Shown here piece after piece: positions 44,220 through 53,281 of a stretch of 64,000 nucleotides of DNA. The position numbers and the translations under genes were made by a program. Below the pieces are notes generated by a model. That model was not told the DNA's origin. It ran no database searches and worked only from the letters and a program-made list of their open reading frames with translations. Every line of letters begins with the position of its first letter. Position 1 is the stretch's first letter. Source of the stretch: an uncultured Prevotella sp. (lineage in GTDB: Bacteria; Bacteroidota; Bacteroidia; Bacteroidales; Bacteroidaceae); assembly GCA_900316015.1 (NCBI GenBank), contig ONBG01000007.1:24522-88521 (forward strand), written 5' to 3'.

Positions 44220-44280
44220 TAATAACAAACTGTCTTCTTTTCCCATTGTGGGGAGGGGACACTTAAAATTTAATATCAAA

Positions 44281-45279
44281 ATGGCTGTTTCTATAGCTGA
44301 TATCCAGAAGCTCCGTAAGATGACGGGCGCTGGTCTTGCAGACTGCAAGAAAGCCCTTGTTGAGGCTGAGGGTAATATTGAGAAGGCAATTGAGCTCGTT
44401 CGCGAGCGTGGTCTTGCCATCGCTGCAAAGCGTTCTGACCGTTCTACTTCCAACGGTTGTGTACTCGTTAAGAAGGTTCCTGGCTTCGCTGCCATGATCG
44501 CATTGAAATGTGAGACTGACTTCGTGGCTGCAGGTGCTGACTTCATCAAACTGACACAGGAAATCCTTGACGCTGCCATCGAAAAGCGTGCCAAGACCTT
44601 AGATGAGATTCAGAACCTGACACTGGCTGATGGCAATGACGTGGCTAAGGCTGTGAAGTTGCGCTCTGGAATCACAGGCGAGAAGATGGAACTCGATGGC
44701 TATAATTATTTAGAGGGTGACAATATCGAGACTTATGACCACATGGGTCGCCATACGCTCTGCACAATGGTTCAACTGAACCAGGACAATGCTGATGCTG
44801 GCCATAAGGTAGCCATGCAGGTGGCTGCCATGAAGCCAGTCGCTCTTGATGAGGCTTCCGTTCCTCAGCAGGTGAAGGACGAGGAACTTCAGGTCGCTAT
44901 CCAGAAGACAAAGGATGAGCAGATCGAGAAGGCTGTTGTGAATGCGATTAAGAAAGCAGGCATCAACGCAAACCTCGTTGACTCTGACGAACATATCGAG
45001 AGCAATATCGCTAAGGGTTGGCTGACTCGCGAGGAGGCAGACAAGGCAAAGGAAATCAAGGAGAAGGTAGCTGCTGAGAAGGCTGCTCATCTGCCAGAGC
45101 AGATGATCCAGAACATCGCTAAGGGCCGTATGGCTAAGTTCTTCAAGGAGAACTGCCTCGTTGACCAGGAATTCCAGTTCGGTGATGGCGATAAGGAGTC
45201 TGTTGCTGATTACTTGAAGAAGCAAGATAAGGATCTGAAGATCGTTGCTTACAAGCGTTTCACTTTGGCTGCAGAATAA
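44281..45279 (+). CDS. tsf: Elongation factor Ts
   Basis: Nucleotide exchange factor for EF-Tu. The 332-aa protein starts MAVSIADIQKLRKMTGAGLA, with DCKKALVEAEGNIEKAIELV in the UBA-like domain, and has VLVKKVPGFAAMIALKCETDFVA-type core residues (about 60-82). An in-frame start at 44176 is rejected because the family N-terminus begins at 44281. It ends at a good terminator. Confidence 0.96.
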   Translation: MAVSIADIQKLRKMTGAGLADCKKALVEAEGNIEKAIELVRERGLAIAAKRSDRSTSNGCVLVKKVPGFAAMIALKCETDFVAAGADFIKLTQEILDAAIEKRAKTLDEIQNLTLADGNDVAKAVKLRSGITGEKMELDGYNYLEGDNIETYDHMGRHTLCTMVQLNQDNADAGHKVAMQVAAMKPVALDEASVPQQVKDEELQVAIQKTKDEQIEKAVVNAIKKAGINANLVDSDEHIESNIAKGWLTREEADKAKEIKEKVAAEKAAHLPEQMIQNIAKGRMAKFFKENCLVDQEFQFGDGDKESVADYLKKQDKDLKIVAYKRFTLAAE

Positions 45280-45303
45280 TAGAATACTCTTTATAAACGT
45301 AAG

Positions 45304-45336
45304 ACCGGGGCTCTTTTCAAAGTGTCCCGGTTTTTT
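45304..45336 (+). terminator. tsf terminator
   Basis: ACCGGG pairs with CCCGGT around a 16-nt loop, and the stem is followed by a run of six T. A standard intrinsic terminator 24 nt after the tsf stop. Confidence 0.8.
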
Positions 45337-45487
45337 GTTTGTGCTTTTCATCGCTTTTTGAATAGGCCTTTGAGTTCCGATCAGCGCTCTGAATTTTGGG
45401 CGCATCCTCCTTCAGCTTCATGAACATGGTGTCGTTCCGTTTCCATCAAGATCATGATCCGAATGCTAATGGTGAATATATCATACA

Positions 45488-45570
45488 AAATTCTCGAGAG
45501 AATTTGGTCCCATCGTTGATTTCTTGCCCGCTAAAAGAATAGCTGTCATCATAAATTCTCGAGAGAATTT
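45488..45570. repeat. Two identical 18-bp palindromes
   Basis: AAATTCTCGAGAGAATTT, an 8-bp inverted repeat with a 2-bp centre, is present twice (45488-45505 and 45553-45570). The identity and symmetry suggest a dimeric DNA-binding protein site. No regulator gene is adjacent. Confidence 0.65.
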
Positions 45571-45590
45571 AGCAAATGATATGCTTTTTC

Positions 45591-45674
45591 TGTCAACCTT
45601 GTGTCAACCTTTGACAACCTAAAAACAGGTTGCAAGCCCGATAAACACTGGGTTTTGACAACCTGTCAACCTAT
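45591..45674. repeat. TG(T/A)CAACCT iteron cluster and hairpin
   Basis: Five direct copies and one inverted copy of the 9-mer are arranged with starts 11 and 10 bp apart in the first three and 8 bp apart in the last two. ACAGGTTG-CAA-GCCC and GGGT-TTTG-ACAACCTGT form an inverted repeat around GATAAACACT. It could be a protein-binding array, a cruciform or an RNA structure. Confidence 0.55.
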
Positions 45675-45798
45675 TATATAAAAAACTCCAGTGGAGAGCA
45701 ACAAAACAAGAAAAGCAAAAGGTATGGACCTTTATATTTATTTTTACACGACACGCTGTGAATGTTTCGTTGTATGGAACAAAATCTTCGATATTTAT

Positions 45799-45829
45799 TT
45801 TGTATTTCTCTCTGTTTGCAGTAACTTTG
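45799..45829 (+). promoter_or_regulatory. Promoter of the FAH-porU-porV-ispF unit
   Basis: TTTG (45799-45802), 19 nt, TAACTTTG (45822-45829): a full consensus match. Transcription should start near 45833, giving a leader of about 13 nt. Confidence 0.75.
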
Positions 45830-45845
45830 CACAAAAAGGCTACGG

Positions 45846-46463
45846 ATGAAGATATTTGCGATTGGAATCAACTATGCCTTGCACAATAAAGAATTGCATG
45901 GCACGTTAGATAAAACAGAAGAGCCGGTGATCTTTACGAAGGCTGATTCTGCGTTGTTGAAGGATCATAAGCCTTTCTTTATCCCTGATTTCATGGGGAG
46001 GATAGACTATGAGACGGAATTAGTGGTGCGTATCTGTAAGTTGGGTAAGTGCATCCCACAGCGTTTCGCTTACCGGTATTATGATGCGGTGACGGTGGGG
46101 ATTGATTTCACGGCTCGTGAGCTGCAGAAGAAACTTCGCGAGGCAGGGCGGCCTTGGGAGATCTGCAAGGGCTTTGATGGCTCTGCCGTGATCGGAGAAT
46201 GGGTGGATGTCGCTAAGTTCCGGAGTATCCAAGCCATCCATTTCCACCTTGACATCAACGGTCGGACGGTGCAGGAAGGTTGCTCAAGCGATATGCTCTA
46301 CAAGGTGGACGAGATCATCGCCTATATCAGTCAGTTCTTTACGCTGAAAACGGGTGACCTGCTCTATACCGGCACCCCTGCTGGCGTAGGACCTGTCCAT
46401 ATCGATGATCATTTGGAAGGCTATCTCGAGGATAAGAAGGTGCTGGAGTTCAATTGTAAGTGA
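45846..46463 (+). CDS. Fumarylacetoacetate hydrolase family protein
   Basis: A 205-aa cytoplasmic protein of the short FAH class (acylpyruvase/oxaloacetate decarboxylase-like, as FAHD1). It has FAIGINYALHNKEL, the metal-binding stretch DYETELVVRI (about 55-64), VGIDFTARELQ, and the late LLYTGTPAGVGPV. The natural substrate is not clear. It is first in the porU-porV-ispF operon (30 nt before porU), a position without obvious functional logic. Confidence 0.88.
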   Translation: MKIFAIGINYALHNKELHGTLDKTEEPVIFTKADSALLKDHKPFFIPDFMGRIDYETELVVRICKLGKCIPQRFAYRYYDAVTVGIDFTARELQKKLREAGRPWEICKGFDGSAVIGEWVDVAKFRSIQAIHFHLDINGRTVQEGCSSDMLYKVDEIIAYISQFFTLKTGDLLYTGTPAGVGPVHIDDHLEGYLEDKKVLEFNCK

Positions 46464-46493
46464 TGGATAAGGGCGTTCTTGGGGAGGACGAAG

Positions 46494-49400
46494 GTGGCAA
46501 TCAGAATATATATAACGATCTGGATCTTGTTGTGCTGCGGCCTGCAGGCTAAGGCCTCACAACGGTTCTTTAACTTGACAGCAACGGATGTCGAGATCGA
46601 TTCCCTATTGCCTTCCTTTACCTACTCCGTACCTTTGGACGGGGATTACCAGGACTCTCTCTATACAGTTTCTATTGAATATCCGGATTTCATCGATATG
46701 ACCTCATCGGATATTGCTAAGTACAACCAAATCTCAGGCGCAGCGTTGCCTGCGATCCCTTCTGTTCACAGCAACATTGTGGTAGACAGGAAGAAAGGTT
46801 TTTTGGAGATTTCCTTTACACCTTTGGTCTTCCGGGACAATCGCCACCAGATTCTCGTAAGCTTCTTGCTAAAGGTGGAATCTGTGTCGAAGGTGAGCTC
46901 CGTGCGCAAGGCGAAGTCGATCCGGGCTCTTTCACCCACCACCGCTTCCCGTTATGCTTCGCATAGCGTGCTTGCTTCTGGGACCTGGGCTAAGATTAAA
47001 GTACCTGCCACTGGCGTCTATCAACTAACGGAAGCAGTGATCAGACAGGCGGGATTCTCTGATTTGAGTAAAGTGCATATCTATGGCTATGGAGGGAATC
47101 TGCAAAACGAGACTTTGGACGGAAGCGAGCTGGCTGCCTTGGATGATTTGAAAGAGGTGCCTACCTGTACGGTCAATGGGCGTCGGCTTTTCTATGCCAA
47201 AGGACCTGTTAGCTGGGCTTCGCCCACCTCGACCTTGCGCACCCGGAATCCTTATTCTGATGAAGGCTATTATTTCATGACCCAGGACGACAGCACGCCA
47301 GTCAGCGTGGATTCTACGACATTCTTAAATAATGTCTATCCTCGACCAGAGGATTACCATACCTTGCACGAGGTGGATAACTTTGCCTGGTATCAAGGAG
47401 GGCGAAAACTCTTTGAGAATAGTCCTATTGCCAATGGCAGTAGCAAGACCTATTCCCTGACGCTTCCTGTAGAGAAGGTCAGTGGACGGATGTCAATTGC
47501 CTTGAGTGCTGGCACGGCAAGCACGGCAACGATAGAGCTGAATGGGAAGACCTTGGGAACAATTACCTTGACCCTTCCTACAGACTACGATCATGGCAGT
47601 GTCGTGACACGTGTCTTTACGATTGATACCTTAGCGCGTTCCAATACGGTGAAGATCACCACAACCTCTGGTGGACCTATTCGCCTTGATTACATAGACT
47701 TTGGATACGACCAACCAGGTCCTGCGCCCGACCTGTTGAACGGAACGTTCAGTGCGCCGGAGTATGTGTATAATATTACGAATCAGGACCATCATGCAGA
47801 CCCACAGGCAGACATGGTGATCATCATCCCAACCTCACAGAAGTTAGGGGAACAAGCCAAACGCCTTGCGGCCTTCCATGAGGAACACGACTCGATGCGC
47901 GTGAATATAGTGCCTGCTGATGAGCTCTATAATGAATTCTCCAGTGGAACGCCTGATGCCAACGCCTATCGTCGTTATCTGAAAATGCTCTATGACCGGG
48001 CAACGACGGAGACAGATATGCCGAAATACTTGTTGCTCTTTGGGGATTGCGCTTGGGATAACAGGATGAACACTAGCGACTGGAAGACAGCGTCTGTGGA
48101 TGATTACCTCCTTTGCTATGAGAGCGAAAACTCCCTGAATGATGTTTACTGTTATGTGGATGACGGATGGTTCTGCTCCTTGGATGACGGGGAGGGAGCT
48201 GATCCCGTGTCTTCTGACAAGGAAGACGTAGCCGTAGGCAGGTTCCCGGTCACCACGGCAACCGAGGCAAAGGCCATGGTAGATAAAGTCATCAACTATG
48301 TCAAGAATGAGAATGCCGGAGCATGGCAGAATACGATCATGTTCATGGGCGATGATGGAAATGAGAATATCCACATGCGGGATATCAACGAGACGGCAGA
48401 CAACATTGCTGCTCGTTATCCGGGCTACCAGATCAAGAAAGTGATGTGGGATAATTACACCCGGGTGACCTCTTCTACAGGAAACACTTACCCGGATGTG
48501 ACTCGTGCCATCAAGGAGCAACAAGCTGCAGGAGCCCTGATCATGGATTATGCAGGGCATGGCAGCCCAACACAGATCTCCCATGAGACTGTATTGAGGT
48601 TGACGGATTTCGAGTCGTTCACGAATACGAACCTTCCCTTGTGGGTGACGGCATCCTGTGATATCTTGCCTTATGATGGCAGTGCCTCTACCATAGGAGA
48701 GGCAGCAGTGCTGAATCCCAATGGGGGAGCCGTGGCCTTTTATGGCACGACACGAACCGTGTACACCGACCGGAATAAGGTGATCAATGCTGCCTTCCTG
48801 AATCATGTGCTCAGCTATCAGAATGGCAAGCCTATGACATTAGGCGAGGCACAGCGTCTGGCAAAGAACCAGCTGATCTCCTCCCATTCCGACCTGACTG
48901 TCAATAAACTGCAATATGCACTGTTGGGTGACCCTGCCATGGCATTAAACCTCCCAACCGCAACGGTGGTCATCGACTCTATCAATGGCATGGCAGTATC
49001 CTCAGGCAGCATCCCCACGCTGAAAGCCGGGACGGTAGCTACCGTCAAGGGACATGTCGAGGGGCATTCCGGCTTCCAAGGACTGATGGCTGCCTTGGTA
49101 CGTGATAAAAAGGTGTTAGAGACCTGTAAGTTGAATGATACGTCAGCGACCGGTGCGAGTAGTGCTTTCTCCTATTACGACCGTCCACGGACGCTCTTCT
49201 CTGGTTCCGACAGCGTGCGTGCAGGCACCTTTGCCTTCTCCTTCGCTATTCCCAAGGATATCGATTATGAAGAAGGTACGGGCTTGATCAATATCTATGC
49301 CATCCAAAATGATCGCTTGGTGGCAGCGAATGGGGCTACGGAGAATTTCTATGTGGGTGGTAGCGCATTCGCCGGTAATGATTCTATCGGTCCCTCTATC

Positions 49401-50045
49401 TATTGCTACCTCAACGCCCCCTCTTTCGTCAATGGAGGAAAAGTCAATACGACTCCTTATTTCGTGGCAAAGGTCAGTGACGAGGATGGTATCAACACCT
49501 CAGGCAATGGTATCGGGCACGACCTGGAGCTGATCATTGATGGGAAGACATCGCAGACGTATGTCCTGAATGACAATTTCCGATACGACTTAGGGTCCTA
49601 CACCAGTGGTTCTACCTATTATAACCTGCCGGAGTTAGGTGAAGGCGCGCACAAGCTCCTGTTCAGAGCTTGGGATACTCTCAATAATTCGTCAACGGCA
49701 CAGCTGTCCTTCGTCTGCGTGAAAGGGCTAACCCCAGCACTCTATACGGTCAGCGTGACAGAGAACCCTGCGAACAACTATACCACCTTCATCATCAACC
49801 ACGACCGTACAGGAAGCAAGATGAATGTCAGCATCGACGTGTATGACATGGAAGGACGCATCTGGTGGCAACATACCGAGTCGGGTGTGCCTACGTCAAG
49901 TGCCTATACGGTCAACTGGGACTTGACCTCATCCTCAGGCTCCAAGTTGCAGACAGGTGTGTATCTCTATCGTGTGCGCATTTCATGTGATGGGAGCAGT
50001 AGTGCCACCAAAGCCAGGAAATTGATTATCATAGGCAATAATTGA
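46494..50045 (+). CDS. porU: Type IX secretion sortase PorU
   Basis: Surface-exposed C25 (gingipain-like) protease of the type IX system, which removes the C-terminal signal of cargo and attaches it to A-LPS. It has 1183 aa from the start chosen. A signal segment (IYITIWILLCCGLQAKAS) is followed by the PorU N-terminal region. The catalytic His689 is in DYAGHGSPTQ and Cys722 is in VTASCDILPYDG. The last 80 residues resemble a type IX C-terminal domain, ending TGVYLYRVRISCDG. The start is GTG 46494, six nt after GGAGG; a TTG at 46479 is the alternative. porV follows. Confidence 0.93.
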   Translation: MAIRIYITIWILLCCGLQAKASQRFFNLTATDVEIDSLLPSFTYSVPLDGDYQDSLYTVSIEYPDFIDMTSSDIAKYNQISGAALPAIPSVHSNIVVDRKKGFLEISFTPLVFRDNRHQILVSFLLKVESVSKVSSVRKAKSIRALSPTTASRYASHSVLASGTWAKIKVPATGVYQLTEAVIRQAGFSDLSKVHIYGYGGNLQNETLDGSELAALDDLKEVPTCTVNGRRLFYAKGPVSWASPTSTLRTRNPYSDEGYYFMTQDDSTPVSVDSTTFLNNVYPRPEDYHTLHEVDNFAWYQGGRKLFENSPIANGSSKTYSLTLPVEKVSGRMSIALSAGTASTATIELNGKTLGTITLTLPTDYDHGSVVTRVFTIDTLARSNTVKITTTSGGPIRLDYIDFGYDQPGPAPDLLNGTFSAPEYVYNITNQDHHADPQADMVIIIPTSQKLGEQAKRLAAFHEEHDSMRVNIVPADELYNEFSSGTPDANAYRRYLKMLYDRATTETDMPKYLLLFGDCAWDNRMNTSDWKTASVDDYLLCYESENSLNDVYCYVDDGWFCSLDDGEGADPVSSDKEDVAVGRFPVTTATEAKAMVDKVINYVKNENAGAWQNTIMFMGDDGNENIHMRDINETADNIAARYPGYQIKKVMWDNYTRVTSSTGNTYPDVTRAIKEQQAAGALIMDYAGHGSPTQISHETVLRLTDFESFTNTNLPLWVTASCDILPYDGSASTIGEAAVLNPNGGAVAFYGTTRTVYTDRNKVINAAFLNHVLSYQNGKPMTLGEAQRLAKNQLISSHSDLTVNKLQYALLGDPAMALNLPTATVVIDSINGMAVSSGSIPTLKAGTVATVKGHVEGHSGFQGLMAALVRDKKVLETCKLNDTSATGASSAFSYYDRPRTLFSGSDSVRAGTFAFSFAIPKDIDYEEGTGLINIYAIQNDRLVAANGATENFYVGGSAFAGNDSIGPSIYCYLNAPSFVNGGKVNTTPYFVAKVSDEDGINTSGNGIGHDLELIIDGKTSQTYVLNDNFRYDLGSYTSGSTYYNLPELGEGAHKLLFRAWDTLNNSSTAQLSFVCVKGLTPALYTVSVTENPANNYTTFIINHDRTGSKMNVSIDVYDMEGRIWWQHTESGVPTSSAYTVNWDLTSSSGSKLQTGVYLYRVRISCDGSSSATKARKLIIIGNN

Positions 50046-50085
50046 TCAGCCCGTCCGTTAATAGGAGAGTGATTGATTGTTGAAA

Positions 50086-51258
50086 ATGAGAAAATCCATA
50101 ATTATCTTCATGACATTCCTTCTGATGATGACGGCATCCTCAGTGTATGCCCAGAAGGAAGATATGTTCAACCCGGAGTATTCTACGGTTACCTCGCAGA
50201 GTATCGCCCCTGATGCTCGTGCCGGTGGCATGGGAGATGTCGGCGTAGCAACGGATCCTGATGTTAACTCGCAGTATTGGAATCCAGCGAAGTATCCGTT
50301 CACGATCTCGCGGGCGGGAGTGGCTTTGAACTATACCCCTTGGTTGCGCCAGTTGGTCAATGACATGGACTTAGCCTGCATGGCGGGCTATTATCGAATT
50401 GGCGATTATTCTGCGGTATCCGCCTCCTTGCGCTATTTCTCTTTAGGCGAGGTGAACTATTCTGAGAATGAGGATGACAACTCCATGACGATCAGTCCGT
50501 ATGAGATGTCTTTCGACGTGGCTTATTCCTTGATGCTCAGTCAGAAGTTTTCCATTGCTGCCGCTGTGCGGTGGATCTACTCCGACCTGACCTTCCGTTA
50601 TACTTCTGACACATCCCCGAGCTCAGCCTTTGCTGCTGACATCGCTTGTTACTATCAGAGTTATCCAGTGATTGGCGATCGCGAGTGCCAGTTAGGATTA
50701 GGATTGGACATCTCGAATATCGGCAGTAAGATTTCCTTTACCGGAGATGACAACAGTTGGTTCTTGCCTGCTAACCTACGTTTAGGGGCATCTTTGATGG
50801 TTCCTGTCGACGAGTATAATAAGTTTACGGTTTCTGTAGATGCCAACAAGCCGTTGATCCCGACCTACCCCAAGCAGAAGGATGGTGAGTCGACAGAAGA
50901 CTATGAGACGCGTGTTCAGAAGGAATATTGGGATTGTTCTGCCATCAATGGCATTTTCAAGAGTTTCCATGATGCCCCTGGGGGCTTGAAGGAGGAATTG
51001 GAAGAAGTCCGTTTGGGCGTAGGTGCAGAGTATACTTATAACGACAAGTTCACGGCAAGGGCAGGTTATCGTCATGAGAGTGCCAACAAAGGCAATCGGA
51101 AGTATTTCACGGTGGGCGTGGGATTCAAGATGAATGTCTTTTCCCTGGATGCTGGTTATGTGATCGCGACGGCGAAGAGCAATCCTTTAGACCAGACCTT
51201 GCGTTTTACCCTTGCTTTCGACATGGATGGTATCAAGGATTTATTGCATAGGAGGTAG
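50086..51258 (+). CDS. porV: Type IX secretion outer-membrane protein PorV
   Basis: Shuttle protein of the type IX system and partner of PorU at the outer membrane; a 14-stranded FadL-like barrel in known members. It has 390 aa, close to the P. gingivalis length. Signal peptide MRKSIIIFMTFLLMMTASS then VYAQKE; the mature start has SQSIAPDARAGGMGDVGVA and QYWNPAKYPF, the family signature. The ATG at 50086 is chosen over an upstream TTG at 50077. It lies 40 nt after porU. Confidence 0.93.
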   Translation: MRKSIIIFMTFLLMMTASSVYAQKEDMFNPEYSTVTSQSIAPDARAGGMGDVGVATDPDVNSQYWNPAKYPFTISRAGVALNYTPWLRQLVNDMDLACMAGYYRIGDYSAVSASLRYFSLGEVNYSENEDDNSMTISPYEMSFDVAYSLMLSQKFSIAAAVRWIYSDLTFRYTSDTSPSSAFAADIACYYQSYPVIGDRECQLGLGLDISNIGSKISFTGDDNSWFLPANLRLGASLMVPVDEYNKFTVSVDANKPLIPTYPKQKDGESTEDYETRVQKEYWDCSAINGIFKSFHDAPGGLKEELEEVRLGVGAEYTYNDKFTARAGYRHESANKGNRKYFTVGVGFKMNVFSLDAGYVIATAKSNPLDQTLRFTLAFDMDGIKDLLHRR

Positions 51259-51264
51259 AGAAAG

Positions 51265-51744
51265 ATGAAGATACGAGTAGGATTAGGTTACGATGTCCAC
51301 CAATTGGTAGAAGGTCGTGAGCTATGGTTGGGCGGCATCAAGATAGCTCATACCAAGGGATTATTGGGGCATAGTGATGCCGATGTCTTGATCCATGCCA
51401 TTTGTGATGCCCTTTTAGGAGCTGCCAATATGCGGGATATCGGCTATCATTTTCCGGATAATGCGGCCTCAACCTTGGATATTGACAGTAAGATCTTATT
51501 GAAGAGAGTCATAGCCTTGATCGCTACAAAAGGTTATCGGGTTAGCAATATTGATGCCACGGTATGTGCGGAGCGTCCCAAGTTGAATCCTCATATCCCA
51601 GCTATGAAGGAATGTCTGGCCCAAGTGATGGGCGTGGATGAGGATGACATTTCCATCAAGGCTACTACTACAGAGAAATTAGGTTTTACCGGTCGTGAGG
51701 AAGGGATCTCCGCCTATGCTGTTACCTTGATAGAAGCATCTTAA
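51265..51744 (+). CDS. ispF: 2-C-methyl-D-erythritol 2,4-cyclodiphosphate synthase (IspF)
   Basis: MEP-pathway step that makes the cyclodiphosphate from the CDP-ME 2-phosphate. The 159-aa protein shows the zinc site VGLGYDVHQLVEG (Asp, His), LGHSDADVLIHAICDALLGA and ATTTEKLGFTGREEGI, all conserved. It is co-transcribed with porV (6 nt apart). A 22-bp-period repeat array begins within its last codons. Confidence 0.96.
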   Translation: MKIRVGLGYDVHQLVEGRELWLGGIKIAHTKGLLGHSDADVLIHAICDALLGAANMRDIGYHFPDNAASTLDIDSKILLKRVIALIATKGYRVSNIDATVCAERPKLNPHIPAMKECLAQVMGVDEDDISIKATTTEKLGFTGREEGISAYAVTLIEAS

Positions 51745-51824
51745 CATACTTTGCAATGTATCCTAAGATACTTTTCGATTTATCATAAGATATATTGCCA
51801 ATTATCTTAGCAGCGTTTCTTATA
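51737..51824. repeat. Diverged 22-bp-period repeat array after ispF
   Basis: Four units start with (T/C)ATC at 51737, 51759, 51781 and 51803, exactly 22 bp apart, with consensus TATCnTAAGATA then a T-rich part. Read on the other strand they resemble the units of the array at 18967-19048 (AAGATA and TTTCG shared). The array lies at the meeting point of convergent genes. Its first unit contains the ispF stop codon. Confidence 0.5.
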
Positions 51825-52020
51825 CTGATAATGGTCTTGCCTCAGTGTTTTACATGGTCTTAGTTTTGTTCTGCTTGACCTCTGTCACTGATATGCTTGT
51901 TCTTTTGTCATTTCCATATTCCCTATATGTTTATTCACATTGTAAAGATAGTGAATATTGCCATAGGTTCCAAATTAAAGGCGATGAATATTATAAATTG
52001 AGAGCTAACCTTTCGCAAGA
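51825..52020. other. Intergenic remnant with a second copy of the Rpn-gene upstream sequence
   Basis: No convincing gene lies between ispF and the OmpA gene. At 51944-51989 a 46-nt segment is identical at 45 of 46 positions to the reverse complement of 63844-63889, the promoter region of the Rpn-like gene at the right edge. Here the -7 box reads TATCTTTA on the minus strand and no nuclease gene follows, so it looks like a relic. Confidence 0.6.
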
Positions 52021-52056
52021 TATAAAGAAAGGAGCACCCGACAATTCGGGCACTCC
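52021..52056 (-). terminator. Terminator of the left OmpA cassette
   Basis: On the minus strand GGAGTGCCCGA pairs with TCGGGTGCTCC (two G-T pairs) around ATTG, followed by TTTCTTTATA. A standard intrinsic terminator about 37 nt after the OmpA stop. Confidence 0.8.
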
Positions 52057-52092
52057 TATGCTTTGTGCGTAAAAATAGATGTCTATTCAAAT

Positions 52093-53226
52093 TTATTCAG
52101 CGATACAAATCGTGACACGGTTCTTGTTGTTCTCTGCGAACGGCTGAACGCGTGCACCCTTGCTGTCTGAAGAGATACGGTCAGCAGGGATGTTGTACTT
52201 CGTCTGCAGTGCCTTTACGACAACAGCGGCACGCTGTGCTGCCAGACGGTCGTTGATCCTGTTGTTGCCCGTGCCTGCGTCAGCATAACCCGTTACCTGA
52301 ACCTTTGCCTTCGGGTTCTTGTTCAGGTAGTCGACGATATCCTGAACCTTCTGGGTCTCAGACTTGCGGATAACCGTAGAGTTGATCGTGAAGAAGATAT
52401 CACGGCGCAGCGGCTCGATCTTCTCCTCAACTGGAGCAGGTGCCGGTGCTGGAGCTGGTTTCTCCTCAACTACTGGCTCTGGTTCTGGCTCTGGAGCCGG
52501 CTTCTCGGTCTTGGTATAAGACTTGCCGAGGTTGATGCGCAGACCTACAAGTGCATTGAAGTACCAGTCAGGGTTATCAGCCTTCTTGGAATTGTAGTGA
52601 TCACTCAGGATGTTAGCATTGCCCTCAACCATCAGGCTGACAGCCTTGCTCAAGCGGAAGTTCAGGTCGACGCCTGCACGTCCGTAAGGACGAACCTTCG
52701 TGCCATCCCAGAGATAATCCAGATAATAGTTATCCAAGTTCTTCAGTGTTGTGGCAATCTCGTTCACGTCGTCATTGCCCCAAGCGATGTTAGCGCCACC
52801 GCCCACGAAAGCAGTCACGTTGAACACGCGGTTAGGATTCCAGCCACAGAACAGGTTGGAGAGGTTGAACATAAAGTCCAGACCCGGAGCTACATAATTG
52901 TATTTGTAGTCGTTGGTATAAGGATTACCGTTGCGGGTAGCCTCATAGCCGTTCCAACCACCCTTGCTCTGCCAAGCGTTAGCCTGCAGGCGAAGGCCGA
53001 AGACAGGAGAGAACTGATAACCTAAGCCCAACTGAACGTTGGGAGAGATCAGCTTGTCAAACTTAGCCTCACCGAGCGTGTACTGAGCTCCGCCCTGGAG
53101 ATCTAAGAACCAGTGCTTGTTGTACTGATACTCGTTGCCATCCTTATCCGTATAAGTGGCTTGAGCCATGGATGATACTGTCCCTAATGCAAGGGCAGCC
53201 ATCGTAAGGATATATTTAAACTTCAT
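52093..53226 (-). CDS. OmpA-family outer-membrane protein (left copy)
   Basis: Probable outer-membrane barrel with periplasmic peptidoglycan-binding domain, 377 aa. Signal peptide MKFKYILTMAALALGTVSSM then AQA; an eight-strand-type barrel (about 25-225), a Pro/Glu-rich linker (EPEPEPVVEEKPAPAPAP), and a C-terminal OmpA domain with FTINSTVIRKSE and VTGYADAGTGNNRINDRLA. Nearly identical to the protein at 61832 from residue 195 on; it differs mainly in two stretches (about 95-113 and 153-170) that should be surface loops. Last gene of the left cassette, 55 nt after the small lipoprotein; no own promoter box seen. Confidence 0.92.
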   Translation of the reverse strand: MKFKYILTMAALALGTVSSMAQATYTDKDGNEYQYNKHWFLDLQGGAQYTLGEAKFDKLISPNVQLGLGYQFSPVFGLRLQANAWQSKGGWNGYEATRNGNPYTNDYKYNYVAPGLDFMFNLSNLFCGWNPNRVFNVTAFVGGGANIAWGNDDVNEIATTLKNLDNYYLDYLWDGTKVRPYGRAGVDLNFRLSKAVSLMVEGNANILSDHYNSKKADNPDWYFNALVGLRINLGKSYTKTEKPAPEPEPEPVVEEKPAPAPAPAPVEEKIEPLRRDIFFTINSTVIRKSETQKVQDIVDYLNKNPKAKVQVTGYADAGTGNNRINDRLAAQRAAVVVKALQTKYNIPADRISSDSKGARVQPFAENNKNRVTICIAE

Positions 53227-53281
53227 AACAGTGTGAATTATTAATGTTATTATTTAATTTCTTTTTCCCTGGTCGGCACCC

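Larger units (their letters stand above)
45337..45845. other. Intergenic region with palindromes and AGGTTGAC-type iterons
   Basis: This gap of about 500 nt has no convincing gene. Two copies of AAATTCTC-GA-GAGAATTT lie at 45488-45505 and 45553-45570, exactly 65 bp apart. They are followed by five copies of TG(T/A)CAACCT at 45591, 45602, 45612, 45656 and 45664, and one inverted copy at 45627. The last part can fold into a long hairpin (45626-45674). The FAH-gene promoter closes the region. Confidence 0.6.

Noticed and set aside
43374-44594. A 406-codon minus-strand frame opposite rpsB and the start of tsf
   Set aside because: Ser/Ala-rich translation is explained by the Ala/Glu-rich S2 tail read backwards; both plus-strand genes are certain.
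45619-45834. Minus-strand frames of 65-71 codons in the repeat-rich gap
   Set aside because: They cross the iterons and the FAH promoter and have no recognisable content.
47844-48806. A 320-codon minus-strand frame opposite porU
   Set aside because: It covers the conserved C25 catalytic region of PorU and has no features of its own.
51845-52072. A 75-codon plus-strand frame between ispF and the OmpA gene
   Set aside because: It overlaps the OmpA terminator hairpin and the 46-bp repeat, and has no recognisable sequence.
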